Below are positions 1-7,755 of a stretch of 54,373 bases of DNA, one piece after another (the stretch's first letter is position 1; every line of letters starts with the position of its first letter). The stretch is from Gammaproteobacteria bacterium (GTDB taxonomy: Bacteria; Pseudomonadota; Gammaproteobacteria; SZUA-152). The notes beneath the pieces were generated by a model. The model saw nothing but the letters and a program-made list of their open reading frames with translations. It was not told the DNA's origin and searched no databases. The translations under genes and the position numbers were made by a program. Location of the stretch: positions 1 through 54,373 of the forward strand of contig JAKIUF010000031.1 of assembly GCA_021647705.1 (NCBI GenBank), read 5' to 3'.

Positions 1-2
1 AC

Positions 3-74
3 ACCGACACCGGAAAAGACGAGCGGCGACAGAATCTGCTTTACGAAAACAAAATCGACAGCGAAGAAAAATAG
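3..74 (+). CDS. C-terminal end of an unidentified protein (partial)
   Basis: An open frame enters from the left edge and ends at a TAG at 72-74, giving 23 residues that finish in a charged tail (..LLYENKIDSEEK). The composition, with acidic and basic residues and no rare-residue runs, is compatible with a true protein C-terminus, but the fragment is too short to identify. It is encoded on the opposite strand from cheR. So the flgBCDE block that follows cheR in many gammaproteobacteria does not directly follow here. A chance open frame is possible. Confidence 0.35.
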   Translation, partial: TDTGKDERRQNLLYENKIDSEEK

Positions 75-125
75 CACGCGCCACCTAAATGATTGAAATT
101 TAATAAAATGAATGTGACAAAGTAG

Positions 126-380
126 AACTATTCAACACAGAATAAAATCATAGAGTGGAACAAGCGCAGCGGTTCTATACCGGATAAAGGGTGCGGTTGG
201 CATTTATCGATTTTTTTGTATCGCTCTATTCAACACAGAGTAAAATCGTAGGGTGAAACAAGCACAGCGGTTCCACTACCCGGATAAAGGGTGCGGTTGG
301 AGCGTTTACCGATTTTTTTGTATCGTTCTATTCAACACAGAGTAAAATCGTAGGGTGGAACAAGCGCAGCGGTTCCACCA
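126..380. repeat. Three tandem copies of a roughly 100-bp palindrome-bearing repeat
   Basis: CTATTCAACACAG recurs at 128, 226 and 328, so the unit is 98 to 102 bp. Each unit continues with a GTGGAAC-aagcgcagc-GTTCCAC type inverted repeat. The stem is perfect in the third copy (GGTGGAAC / GTTCCACC, about 355-380) and imperfect in the first two. Copies one and two then carry a GATAAAGGGTGCGGTTGG segment and a T-run; the third copy is cut after the palindrome. This resembles REP-like or miniature intergenic repeats. It fills the space between the partial gene on the left and the end of cheR, and may also act as a transcript-end hairpin. Confidence 0.8.
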
Positions 381-433
381 AATTGGATGAGAGTGACGAC
401 TATGCCCATACGGTGGCTCCCCACCGTTTGAAA

Positions 434-1261
434 TTAGGATTTTAATTGATAAATCACACCATTACGCCAGCGAATCAGATCAAACTCATTGGAATAATTG
501 GTGATAGATTCTGATCCACCCAGCACTAAAAACCCACCAGGGTTGAGGCATTTTGCCATACGCGCCAAAATATCGCGTTTCAACTCTGTGGAAAAATAGA
601 TCAATACGTTTCGACAATAAATAATATCGAAACGACCCAGTAATGTATAATTTTGCATGAGATTCAATTCACGAAAACTCACACGTTTTTTAATATCCGC
701 ACTGACTTCCCAACTTTCACTGGTTTCCTGAAAAAATCGAGCCTTTCTTTCCTCCGGTAAACCACGGGAAACCGCAACACCTTCATATACCCCTGATTTT
801 GCGACAGCTAAAACAGAAGGGGAAATATCAGTACCAATAATCTGTACCGCATTCGTTGATAAACTACCAGGTTTTGACTGTGAGTATTCCTGTACCATCA
901 TACTCAGGGAATAAGGCTCCTGACCGGTTGAGCACGCAGCAGACCAAATGCGTATTGTTCGTGGTTGTGCTTTTATCAACTCAGGCAGTAGCTTCTCTTT
1001 GAGAATATCGAAAGGATATACATCCCGAAACCAGGATGTTTCATTGGTCGTCATCGCATCCATAATGCAATTACGCAACTTCCCATCAACTTTCATCCGT
1101 TTCATTAATGTACTGAATGAATCTATCTCATTGTCAGAAATAAGTTTCGTCAATCGGCTGGTCACTAAATATTGCTTATTATCACCCAGCACAATACCAC
1201 AGGCATCTTCCAAGAATTTCCTGAAAGATTGATAATCCTCTGTTGTTATTGTACTAGTCAC
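434..1261 (-). CDS. cheR: Chemotaxis protein methyltransferase CheR
   Basis: This is an S-adenosylmethionine-dependent glutamate methyltransferase that adapts chemoreceptors in the flagellar chemotaxis pathway, acting in the cytoplasm. The 275 residues have the usual family length. There is an N-terminal helical CheR domain (about 8-75), then a Rossmann-type domain with the SAM motif IWSAACSTGQEPYS (about 105-118) and the late motif DIIYCRNVLIYF (about 213-224). The start is a GTG preceded by GAGAAAG a few bases upstream; the nearby ATG at 1265 is out of frame. It lies 41 bases downstream of cheV on the same strand and is probably cotranscribed. A second CheR with TPRs (47020-48318) belongs to the Wsp pathway, so this copy is likely the one serving motility. 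Confidence 0.95.
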   Translation of the reverse strand: MTSTITTEDYQSFRKFLEDACGIVLGDNKQYLVTSRLTKLISDNEIDSFSTLMKRMKVDGKLRNCIMDAMTTNETSWFRDVYPFDILKEKLLPELIKAQPRTIRIWSAACSTGQEPYSLSMMVQEYSQSKPGSLSTNAVQIIGTDISPSVLAVAKSGVYEGVAVSRGLPEERKARFFQETSESWEVSADIKKRVSFRELNLMQNYTLLGRFDIIYCRNVLIYFSTELKRDILARMAKCLNPGGFLVLGGSESITNYSNEFDLIRWRNGVIYQLKS

Positions 1262-1302
1262 CCATCTTTCTCATTGGTTATTTTTTCAGAAATGACGCTA
1301 CT

Positions 1303-2235
1303 TCAGGATTGAAGTTCATCTTGTTTATTAATAGCTTCCAACACAGCACTCGCTAATTCATCGGCATCAAATTTGGCAATAAATTTATTTGCACCAACTT
1401 TTTCAACCATGCTTTGATTAAACACACCACTTAATGATGTATGTAAAATAACAAAAAGGTCTTTTAACCGTGGCTCTCTACGAATTTCTGTCGTCAATGT
1501 GTAACCGTCCATGTTCGGCATTTCAACATCGGAAATAACCATTGTCAGATGTTTGGCAATATCCGGGTCATCATCTGCCCAATCTAATAAAGTATCCAGG
1601 GCTTCCTGACCATCTTTTACCAACGTGGACTCTATACCCAACTGGTCTAATGTGCGTTTAATCTGTTTTCTGGCAACATTGGAATCATCTGCTACCAGAA
1701 TATTCGCACCCGCCTTTATGTGGTTTTCATCAATGATTTTATCCGATATTTTTTCGGTAACGCCGACCACCTCGGATAAAACCTTCTCAACATCGATAAT
1801 TTCAACCAGTTTTTCATCAACACGTGTCACTGCCGTCATGTAACTGTTGGCTCCTGACCCTTTTGGCGGTGCCAGAATTTCTTCCCAGTTCATATTCACA
1901 ATACGCTCAACGCTATCAACCAAAAAACCCTGAGTCGTACGATTGTAATCCGCAATAATAACGAAAGCCTCTTCGGTCGCCGGGGTCTCGGCACCTTTCA
2001 ATGCAAGACTCAAATCAAGCACTGGAATGGTACGGCCACGCATATTGGCAATACCTTTTACAACACTGTTGGAATTTGGTATATGCGTCAGTTCTGGGCA
2101 TCGAATCACTTCTTGCACCTTGAACACATTGATCCCGTACATCTGCGGACCTTTTAAACGAAATAACAACAACTCCAGGCGGTTTTCGCCTACCAACTGC
2201 GTTCGTTGGTCAACACCGTCAAGGATTCCAGCCAT
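1303..2235 (-). CDS. cheV: Chemotaxis coupling protein CheV (CheW-receiver fusion)
   Basis: CheV couples chemoreceptors to the CheA kinase and carries its own phosphorylatable receiver used in adaptation. The 310 residues match the family length. The CheW-like domain spans about 15-165 (LLFRLKGPQMYGINVFKVQEVI; GIANMRGRTIPVLDLSLAL). The receiver spans about 178-305 (ILVADDSNVARK; VISDVEMPNMDGY as phospho-acceptor loop; the LHTSLSG and KF motifs). The ATG at 2235 has AGGAG about seven bases upstream. It is first in a cheV-cheR pair that diverges from flgA, a common gammaproteobacterial arrangement. Confidence 0.95.
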   Translation of the reverse strand: MAGILDGVDQRTQLVGENRLELLLFRLKGPQMYGINVFKVQEVIRCPELTHIPNSNSVVKGIANMRGRTIPVLDLSLALKGAETPATEEAFVIIADYNRTTQGFLVDSVERIVNMNWEEILAPPKGSGANSYMTAVTRVDEKLVEIIDVEKVLSEVVGVTEKISDKIIDENHIKAGANILVADDSNVARKQIKRTLDQLGIESTLVKDGQEALDTLLDWADDDPDIAKHLTMVISDVEMPNMDGYTLTTEIRREPRLKDLFVILHTSLSGVFNQSMVEKVGANKFIAKFDADELASAVLEAINKQDELQS

Positions 2236-2631
2236 AAGAATGCTCCTGCATCAGATTTTTCCAAAAATGCCAAGATGCCCACTTATCGACAAGCGCTTGT
2301 TCTTTCTGAAGACTTCGGCACAGAAATATCCTTCGTGTATTGGCACAGGTATTGCTCAACCACAATAAGGCTCTCTGGTTGGCGGTTTTTAATAATGAAA
2401 TGACTTAGGCGTGGAAAACAGGGTGGAACACGGTGGAAAGCCTTACAAACACAGTGTCAAAAAATCAATTGACAGAAATTTCAATAATTTACGAAATAAA
2501 ACCTAAAGTCGGCCAATTTTTTGACGATAGGGTACACAGACAGAAAATGCACACTACGCAGCATAGAAATATGTGCATGAATAAACCGGCCAAAAATGGC
2601 CAGAAAACGGCAATTTATCGCAGGAAAGACC
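2236..2631. other. Divergent cheV / flgA intergenic region
   Basis: About 400 bases lie between the divergent starts of cheV and flgA. Short open frames on both strands show no protein-like composition. A small inverted repeat, GGCCA-aaaa-TGGCC, lies at 2588-2601, just before flgA. I looked for sigma-28 and sigma-54 signatures. Only a poor sigma-28-like match (GTCGATAA on the minus strand near 2289, with a badly spaced -35) is present. Confidence 0.5.
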
Positions 2632-3375
2632 ATGGCCCAGCCCGTTGACAAAATTCACACCGCCACAAGCTGGCTTGGCATACGGGCAAATACTTGCCTG
2701 ATCAGCGGCCTCCTGCTCCTGATGCCCACCGTTGTCACCGGCAAACAATCCACAGAAACTCTCCGCCAAACCGTACTGAAATTTTTACAGGTTCAGACGG
2801 AAAAGCGTGCCGAACAGGATATCGAAATCAGCGTGGGTCGTATTGATCGCCGTCTGAAACTTGCCACATGTCAAGAATCACCCATGGCCTTTCTCGCAGC
2901 AGGCGCAAAATTGCAAGGAAAGCTGACAGTTGGCTTACGTTGCACAGGCCCAAAACCCTGGACAGTTTATGTGCCCGCACACATTAAAATATTTGCAAAT
3001 GTCATTGCTGCTGCGCAGCCACTGCTCCGTGGCAGTGAAATATCTGCAACGGACGTCATATTTGTACGCCAAGAGCTCAGCCAACTACGCAGCGGTTATT
3101 TCATAAAAACAGAATCAGTGATCGGTAAAATTCTTACCCAAAACCTTTCCGCCGGGCATGCCATCACTCCCAAGCGGGTTAAGGCTGCTTTCCTCGTACG
3201 TCGTGGAGAAAAAGTCACTATAGAGGTCTCTATTGGCACATTGAAAGTCAGAGGAAAAGGTGAAGCGCTAAAAGATGCTGCACGAGGTGAGTTGGTCTCC
3301 GTGCGCAACAGCCAGTCAAAACGTATTGTTCAAGGTGTTGTCACAAAACCCGGCACCGTAAATATACAAATGTGA
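2632..3375 (+). CDS. flgA: Flagellar P-ring assembly chaperone FlgA
   Basis: FlgA is a periplasmic chaperone needed to assemble the FlgI P-ring around the flagellar rod. I place the start at the ATG at 2632 because it has AGGAAAG five bases upstream. The in-frame ATG at 2596 has no such site. This gives 247 residues with an N-terminal signal-like hydrophobic stretch (CLISGLLLLMPTVVTG). The C-terminal SAF/ChapFlgA region is clear: LLRGSEISATDVIFVRQEL, GYFIKTESVIGK, LVRRGEKVTIEV, GEALKDAARGELVSVRNSQSKRIVQGVV. The last 140 residues match the family well. It begins the plus-strand flgA-flgM-flgN-PilZ run. Confidence 0.93.
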   Translation: MAQPVDKIHTATSWLGIRANTCLISGLLLLMPTVVTGKQSTETLRQTVLKFLQVQTEKRAEQDIEISVGRIDRRLKLATCQESPMAFLAAGAKLQGKLTVGLRCTGPKPWTVYVPAHIKIFANVIAAAQPLLRGSEISATDVIFVRQELSQLRSGYFIKTESVIGKILTQNLSAGHAITPKRVKAAFLVRRGEKVTIEVSIGTLKVRGKGEALKDAARGELVSVRNSQSKRIVQGVVTKPGTVNIQM

Positions 3376-3410
3376 CCCAAATCATACAATGACTAGCACT
3401 GGGACACAGA

Positions 3411-3437
3411 TAAAGAATTTGCCAAAAAGGCCGATAA
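3411..3437 (+). promoter_or_regulatory. Consensus sigma-28 (FliA) promoter for flgM
   Basis: TAAAGAAT at 3411-3418, an 11-base spacer, and GCCGATAA at 3430-3437 match the enterobacterial FliA consensus in both the -35 half (TAAAG) and the -10 half (exact). It lies about 30 bases before the flgM start codon. FliA-dependent expression of its own anti-sigma factor, FlgM, is the known feedback arrangement. Confidence 0.9.
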
Positions 3438-3465
3438 ATTAACATAGAAAGCAGAGGAGAATGGC

Positions 3466-3798
3466 ATGGCTGCCGAAATTACAGGCATTACGAAGACACC
3501 GCTGTCTAGCAATAAAGTCGATAACAGCAAAACTGTTTCGAGCAATAGCATTGGTGAGAAAAACCAGGGTTCAGAGCACGTACAAACAACTGCCACTCCT
3601 GCACCGATTGACAAAATCACCCTAACGCGACAAGCAGAAGAATTACGCATGATTGAAAAATCTATTAATGATCAGAGCGATTTTGACAATGAACGTGTCG
3701 AAGACCTGCGACTGGAAATTGATGCCGGGCGGTATGACATCGACTCTCAACGTGTTGCAGAAAAACTCATTGCGTTTGAAATGATGTTTGTCGCATAA
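3466..3798 (+). CDS. flgM: Anti-sigma-28 factor FlgM
   Basis: FlgM binds and holds off the flagellar sigma factor FliA until the hook is complete, then is exported through it. The 110-residue product has a disordered Ser/Thr/Asn-rich N-terminal half. The conserved C-terminal helices (IDKITLTRQAEELRMIEKSI .. RVEDLRLEIDAGRYDIDSQRVAEKLIAFE) are the sigma-binding part of the family. The ATG at 3466 has GAGGAG six bases upstream; the ATG at 3461 is out of frame. It is preceded by a near-perfect sigma-28 promoter and followed by flgN. Confidence 0.95.
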   Translation: MAAEITGITKTPLSSNKVDNSKTVSSNSIGEKNQGSEHVQTTATPAPIDKITLTRQAEELRMIEKSINDQSDFDNERVEDLRLEIDAGRYDIDSQRVAEKLIAFEMMFVA

Positions 3799-3845
3799 AT
3801 ATACTGCGTAAACACTCTATTAACATTTAATTAAAAGCATAAAAA

Positions 3846-4358
3846 ATGAAACAGACCACAGGTTATTTTACTGGCGATATTCATAACCTGAAAACGGTTC
3901 TGGATCAGCAGCACGTTCATTTGCTGAAAATGCTCACTATTTTGAAACAAGAGCATCAAGCTTTACAAAATAGCAACCTAACTCAGTTTGAAGACATCGT
4001 ACAACAAAAACATCAGCAGGTTAAAAACCTCGAAAAAATACAACCTTTGCTGAGCACCGTTGAAAAAACAGTGGGTGGTGTACTGTCAAAATCGACATTC
4101 TCTGCCTTTATTCAGCGCATGCCAGATGATGAAGAAAAATCTGGTCTGGAAACATTATGGAATAAATTTCAGGAAACACTGCAACAGTGTAACCTACAAA
4201 ATAAAATCAATAATCGAATATTAAACGCTTCCGCAATCAATCTGAAACAAGCACTCAGCATTTTGCGTGGCAACACTGATCAACCCTCATCAAACATCTA
4301 CAATAAAACCGGGCAACCACAGGATAAGCCGCAAGGCCAGTCTATTGCCGTTGCCTGA
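3846..4358 (+). CDS. flgN: Flagellar export chaperone FlgN
   Basis: FlgN is a cytoplasmic chaperone for the hook-filament junction proteins FlgK and FlgL. The 170 residues are almost entirely helical and Gln-rich (LDQQHVHLLKMLTILKQEHQALQNSNLTQFEDIVQQKHQQVKNLEKIQPLL), as in the FlgNH-type family. A second helix ends in NRILNASAINLKQALSILRG, which is typical of FlgN, before a short disordered tail. Sequence conservation in this family is low, so the call rests on helical pattern, length and position directly after flgM. It probably shares the sigma-28 transcript. Confidence 0.9.
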   Translation: MKQTTGYFTGDIHNLKTVLDQQHVHLLKMLTILKQEHQALQNSNLTQFEDIVQQKHQQVKNLEKIQPLLSTVEKTVGGVLSKSTFSAFIQRMPDDEEKSGLETLWNKFQETLQQCNLQNKINNRILNASAINLKQALSILRGNTDQPSSNIYNKTGQPQDKPQGQSIAVA

Positions 4359-4389
4359 GCCGGCTTGGACTATGTCATAGAGTGCAGAC

Positions 4390-5145
4390 ATGGTAGATCG
4401 TCCCCCATCACATAATGCTATAGCTGAGAATGATTATACTCAGCAATATGAAACCATTACCTCAACGGCAAGAATTTCAATGGTGTTGCGCCCTCTGATG
4501 GAAAAACATGCCATCATCACCGCCATACTACCCGGCTCCAACTGTTTTTTTAATACCGCACTACTTTCAATTGACCTCCAGGATTCCACCATCACTATCG
4601 ATGGCCTGCATCCATCCGAAGGTCATGCACTTTTTTTGAAAATAGGGAGACTCACTCTGCGCACCATGTACGAGGGTGTTGAAGTTAGTTTTACTGTCAA
4701 CCTGAAGAAATCAGACTCAGAAAACAACATGGCTTTTTATCTCATTGATTTTCCACAAAGCATTCGTTATTTGCAACGTCGTAATGCGTTTCGTGTTCCT
4801 GTCAGTGCGGCGAAAGAAGTCACTGTGGAAATTAAAACCAATGATGGAAAATCATTTACCGGGGAATTAAGTGACATATCGGCCGGTGGAATATGTGTAC
4901 GCTTCGCCAAAAAAAGGGAACTTGATTTATCAACTCATACAGAGGAAACACAGTGCTGTATTTATTTACCCGATAAGCGAAAAATTCACTGTATTTTTAA
5001 AGTACGCCATTCTAATTATTTTGAAATAAACAATAGCTTACATATCGGCGGAAGTTTTGAACATCTCGATAAAATACAACGCCGCACTATTGAGCGATTT
5101 GTCATTGAATTACAACGACTGGCGCGTAAAAGTCTAGCGCGTTAG
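4390..5145 (+). CDS. YcgR-like flagellar brake protein (YcgR-N and PilZ domains)
   Basis: This is a predicted cyclic-di-GMP receptor that slows or biases the flagellar motor when c-di-GMP is high. In the 251 residues, an N-terminal YcgR-type barrel (about 25-130) precedes a PilZ domain (about 132-245). The PilZ domain carries both c-di-GMP-binding motifs: RNAFR (RxxxR) and DISAGGI (DxSxxG). It sits 31 bases after flgN and is probably in the same motility transcript. The window also encodes a WspR-type cyclase (42000-43004), so production and read-out of the messenger occur close together. The stop codon TAG is also the first unit of a (TAGG)7 tract. Confidence 0.88.
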   Translation: MVDRPPSHNAIAENDYTQQYETITSTARISMVLRPLMEKHAIITAILPGSNCFFNTALLSIDLQDSTITIDGLHPSEGHALFLKIGRLTLRTMYEGVEVSFTVNLKKSDSENNMAFYLIDFPQSIRYLQRRNAFRVPVSAAKEVTVEIKTNDGKSFTGELSDISAGGICVRFAKKRELDLSTHTEETQCCIYLPDKRKIHCIFKVRHSNYFEINNSLHIGGSFEHLDKIQRRTIERFVIELQRLARKSLAR

Positions 5146-5172
5146 GTAGGTAGGTAGGTAGGTAGGTAGGTA
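5143..5172. repeat. (TAGG)7 tetranucleotide microsatellite between convergent genes
   Basis: Seven uninterrupted TAGG units plus TA run from 5143 to 5172. The first unit supplies the stop codon of the PilZ gene on the plus strand. The tract ends directly before the TGA of the convergent transferase gene on the minus strand. Because the reading frames end at each edge, gain or loss of units should not change either protein. Confidence 0.97.
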
Positions 5173-5829
5173 TCACGATAATGTCAATGTCTTCAAATAC
5201 GTCTGAAACTGCTCGCCCAATGGTATATCATCTGTAGCAGATAATCGTCGCAAGTCCGTAATATAATCGATATCCCATAGCGGCATTAATGTTTCAACCT
5301 CACCCGTTACCCGCGTCATTGTTTTCGCATAAACCTGTGATGTCCCCCAAGGCATATCAACAAATAGTTCTGGCTGTAATTTATTCATACCTAAAAGTAC
5401 ATAACCACCATCCTCTGCGGGAACGATAACGGTTTTATTTTGGCTGGCCGCGGAGCAGGCCGACTGTAAATAATCGGCGGTCAATGCCGGGCAATCCGTG
5501 CCAATCAATACAACTGGCGCATGATTACGCAAAGTTTCGTTTATGGCGTGTTGCATGCGTTGCCCCAGATCATTGCCGACTTGCTGTTTGAGTGGAATAC
5601 CCAGCTCTATGTGGCAATAACTAAAAAAATCATGATCCGTATCCGGCGCGCACCAAAGCTCCACTGGTGCAACAGCAAAATCCAACATCTGATGCAGACA
5701 ATGCAGTGCGAGGTGTTCATGTACTATTTTTGCCGCCGTTTTACCAATATTTTTTGCCAGACGTGTTTTTACTTTTCCTGCCTGGGGGGCTTTACAAAAA
5801 ACCAGAATCCGCGCTTGAGGATACTCCAT
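5173..5829 (-). CDS. rSAM/selenodomain-associated transferase (TIGR04282 type)
   Basis: A nucleotidyl/glycosyl-transferase-fold protein of the DUF2064 family, related to CofC-like guanylyltransferases. The 218 residues show RILVFCKAPQAGKVKTRLAKNIG (nucleotide-binding N-terminus), LIGTDCPALTADYL (metal-binding Asp and the DCP motif) and PAEDGGYVLLGM, all typical. In known clusters this transferase accompanies the ArsS radical SAM enzyme and is thought to take part in building arsenosugars or related products. The exact reaction is not settled. Its ATG overlaps the TAA of the upstream gene by one base (TAATG), so translation is probably coupled. It is last in the arsS-transferase-transferase operon. 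Confidence 0.88.
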   Translation of the reverse strand: MEYPQARILVFCKAPQAGKVKTRLAKNIGKTAAKIVHEHLALHCLHQMLDFAVAPVELWCAPDTDHDFFSYCHIELGIPLKQQVGNDLGQRMQHAINETLRNHAPVVLIGTDCPALTADYLQSACSAASQNKTVIVPAEDGGYVLLGMNKLQPELFVDMPWGTSQVYAKTMTRVTGEVETLMPLWDIDYITDLRRLSATDDIPLGEQFQTYLKTLTLS

Positions 5830-6503
5830 TAGCGGTATTGACGTGCAAGCGTGCTCGGATCAGCGCCCAACCAATAGGCCAATCGCAAACGCCACATCAG
5901 CCAGATGGTTTTAAAGACCCCGCCCAACTCCCAACGCCGACTTGAGGTAATCACTCGTTGTGAAAGACAGACGGGTGACTGAATTTTTTTCAATCGCCGA
6001 CATAACTCCACATCTTCCATCAATGGAATATCTGCAAAACCCTGCATACGCTGAAATAAATGACGTGTAATAAATATAGCTTGATCACCTGTGGCGATGC
6101 CCGATACCCGGGACCGCCAATTCATCATGGTTTCAATCACCCGAAAAAATCTCCGGTTACCGGACAAGCACACGTCAAAACGACCCCAAACGTCCTGATC
6201 GGAATCGACCTTGCCAATAATTGCAGCAATGCCATCGTCCGGCAAAACCGTATCAACGTGTAAGAATAGAAGTACATCACCGCTTGCCACTTCCGCACCT
6301 TTATTCATTTGCAATGCACGGCCCCGCGTTGAAACCAGAAGGTGATCTACCTGAGGCTCCGCAAGACACTGACTGTCGTCCTTACTGCCTCCATCAACCA
6401 CAATAATCTCATGGCCTTGTGTACGTATAGTTTGTAATTTTTGTAAATTAGCCGCCAGCACTTCGGCTTCATTCAAAACAGGGATAACAATGGAAATACG
6501 CAT
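5829..6503 (-). CDS. rSAM/selenodomain-associated family 2 glycosyltransferase (TIGR04283 type)
   Basis: A GT-A fold family 2 glycosyltransferase. I start it at the ATG at 6503 (MRISIVIPVLNEAEVL), where the family begins, rather than at 6563; that leaves a five-base gap after arsS. The 224 residues show the IPVLNE start, the IIVVDGGSKDDS nucleotide-binding segment, and a DxD-like LHVDT in LLFLHVDTVLPDD. GDQAIFITRHLF and MEDVELCRRL follow, the latter being the ED acceptor-side motif. The C-terminus has a hydrophobic amphipathic stretch. It sits between arsS and the TIGR04282-type transferase, the usual trio, pointing to transfer of a sugar in the same modification pathway. Confidence 0.88.
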   Translation of the reverse strand: MRISIVIPVLNEAEVLAANLQKLQTIRTQGHEIIVVDGGSKDDSQCLAEPQVDHLLVSTRGRALQMNKGAEVASGDVLLFLHVDTVLPDDGIAAIIGKVDSDQDVWGRFDVCLSGNRRFFRVIETMMNWRSRVSGIATGDQAIFITRHLFQRMQGFADIPLMEDVELCRRLKKIQSPVCLSQRVITSSRRWELGGVFKTIWLMWRLRLAYWLGADPSTLARQYR

Positions 6504-6508
6504 CAGGT

Positions 6509-7471
6509 TTAACTTAATGCACCGCCACAACTGCTGCCTTGCCCAGCTGTACAGCCATAACAATGGCCACGCACCACTATCGATGCACCCGACACATCCT
6601 GATTCAATACATCACGCAGATGCGGCCTTTTTATCGGTGCCAGCTGCATCGGCAAATCCAGCATTTGGTTGAAATCGCAGTCATAAAGATACCCCTGCCA
6701 ATCAACACTGATGAGGCTGCGACACATTACAGTTTGCAGGTTTTCATCTTTGTGGGCGGTTTGCAGAAGCGCCATGTAATCATGAAATTTCCCGGTCGAA
6801 ATCAGGCTGCTGCCAAACCGTTGAATGGGCATATTGGCCAGCGTCAACAATTGTGTAAAAACAATGCCATGTTCAGCGAAAAGTTTTTGCTTGTAATCCG
6901 CCTCCAGTACATCCTGCGGCGGTGGTAGAAATGGCCCCGTGGGGTTATAGACCAAATTCAGTTCCCGCTTGTTATCTGCCTGCCCATAACCCAGCTGATT
7001 CAGCTTTTTCAGTCCGGCAATACTTTTTTCAAAAACCCCTTTACCCCGCTGACCATCCACATTTTCTTTTTGATAACAGGGTAACGATGCCGTCACCTGC
7101 ACATCATGTTCGGCCAAAAACTCAGCCAAATTTTCCTGGCCGGGTTCATCCAAAACAGTGAGGTTACAGCGATCAATCACCGCAACATCTCTGGCGCGTG
7201 CTGCTTTAACCAATTCTCGAAAATGGGGATTAAGTTCGGGAGCACCTCCAGTAAGGTCCAGCAACTTCACATTAGATGCATCAAGATAATCAATCACACT
7301 CTGAATATTATCTGCGCTCATTATTTCAGTCCGTTTAGGACCAGCATTGACATGGCAATGCAAACATTGTTGGTTACATAAATAACCAAGATTCACTTGC
7401 AAAGTGGACACCGTTTCGCGCTGCAATGCAGGAAAAATAGTTTTTTCCAATAAGGGTAATGTTTCTAACAT
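6509..7471 (-). CDS. arsS: ArsS-like radical SAM/Cys-rich domain enzyme
   Basis: A radical S-adenosylmethionine enzyme of the TIGR04167 type, named ArsS for its proposed role in arsenosugar (dimethylated arsinoylriboside) synthesis. The 320 residues start with TLQVNLGYLCNQQCLHCHVNAGPKR, whose C32-x3-C36-x2-C39 motif binds the 4Fe-4S cluster. The LLDLTGGAPELN motif follows. The C-terminal Cys-rich domain has MCRSLISVDWQGYLYDCDFNQML and ends in HCYGCTAGQGSSCGG. In many relatives the Cys of GSSCGG is selenocysteine encoded by UGA; here it is an ordinary cysteine codon. It is followed at five bases by the two partner transferases. No arsM-type methyltransferase gene is next to it in the window, so the substrate is uncertain. 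Confidence 0.87.
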   Translation of the reverse strand: MLETLPLLEKTIFPALQRETVSTLQVNLGYLCNQQCLHCHVNAGPKRTEIMSADNIQSVIDYLDASNVKLLDLTGGAPELNPHFRELVKAARARDVAVIDRCNLTVLDEPGQENLAEFLAEHDVQVTASLPCYQKENVDGQRGKGVFEKSIAGLKKLNQLGYGQADNKRELNLVYNPTGPFLPPPQDVLEADYKQKLFAEHGIVFTQLLTLANMPIQRFGSSLISTGKFHDYMALLQTAHKDENLQTVMCRSLISVDWQGYLYDCDFNQMLDLPMQLAPIKRPHLRDVLNQDVSGASIVVRGHCYGCTAGQGSSCGGALS

Positions 7472-7755
7472 GCTTCTGATTATCTCCTGTAACTGCCTTA
7501 GTTACTGTATTTTACTGTGCAACTATACCCATAGCGTTTGGGATTTAGGTATATTTCATAACCGACAGGTCGAACACGCAATAATTCAATTTGTATGTAT
7601 GGATGATAGAACAAGGGATTGCAAGAACCAATGTCATGGGCCCGTGTCTCATCTGCGGCTTGCTGGAACTCTGACAAATTGGCAGAATGCATTCCCTCGA
7701 CTCGACTTCCAGCCTGTCGTTACAAACAAAATCCAATAATGATAAAGGTAAATAA

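Noticed and set aside
2280-2310. Sigma-28 promoter for cheV on the minus strand
   Set aside because: The -10-like GTCGATAA exists, but the -35-like bases are about three bases too close and poorly matched.
2206-2648. Plus-strand frames between cheV and flgA
   Set aside because: Composition is not protein-like; they overlap the cheV start and the flgA leader.
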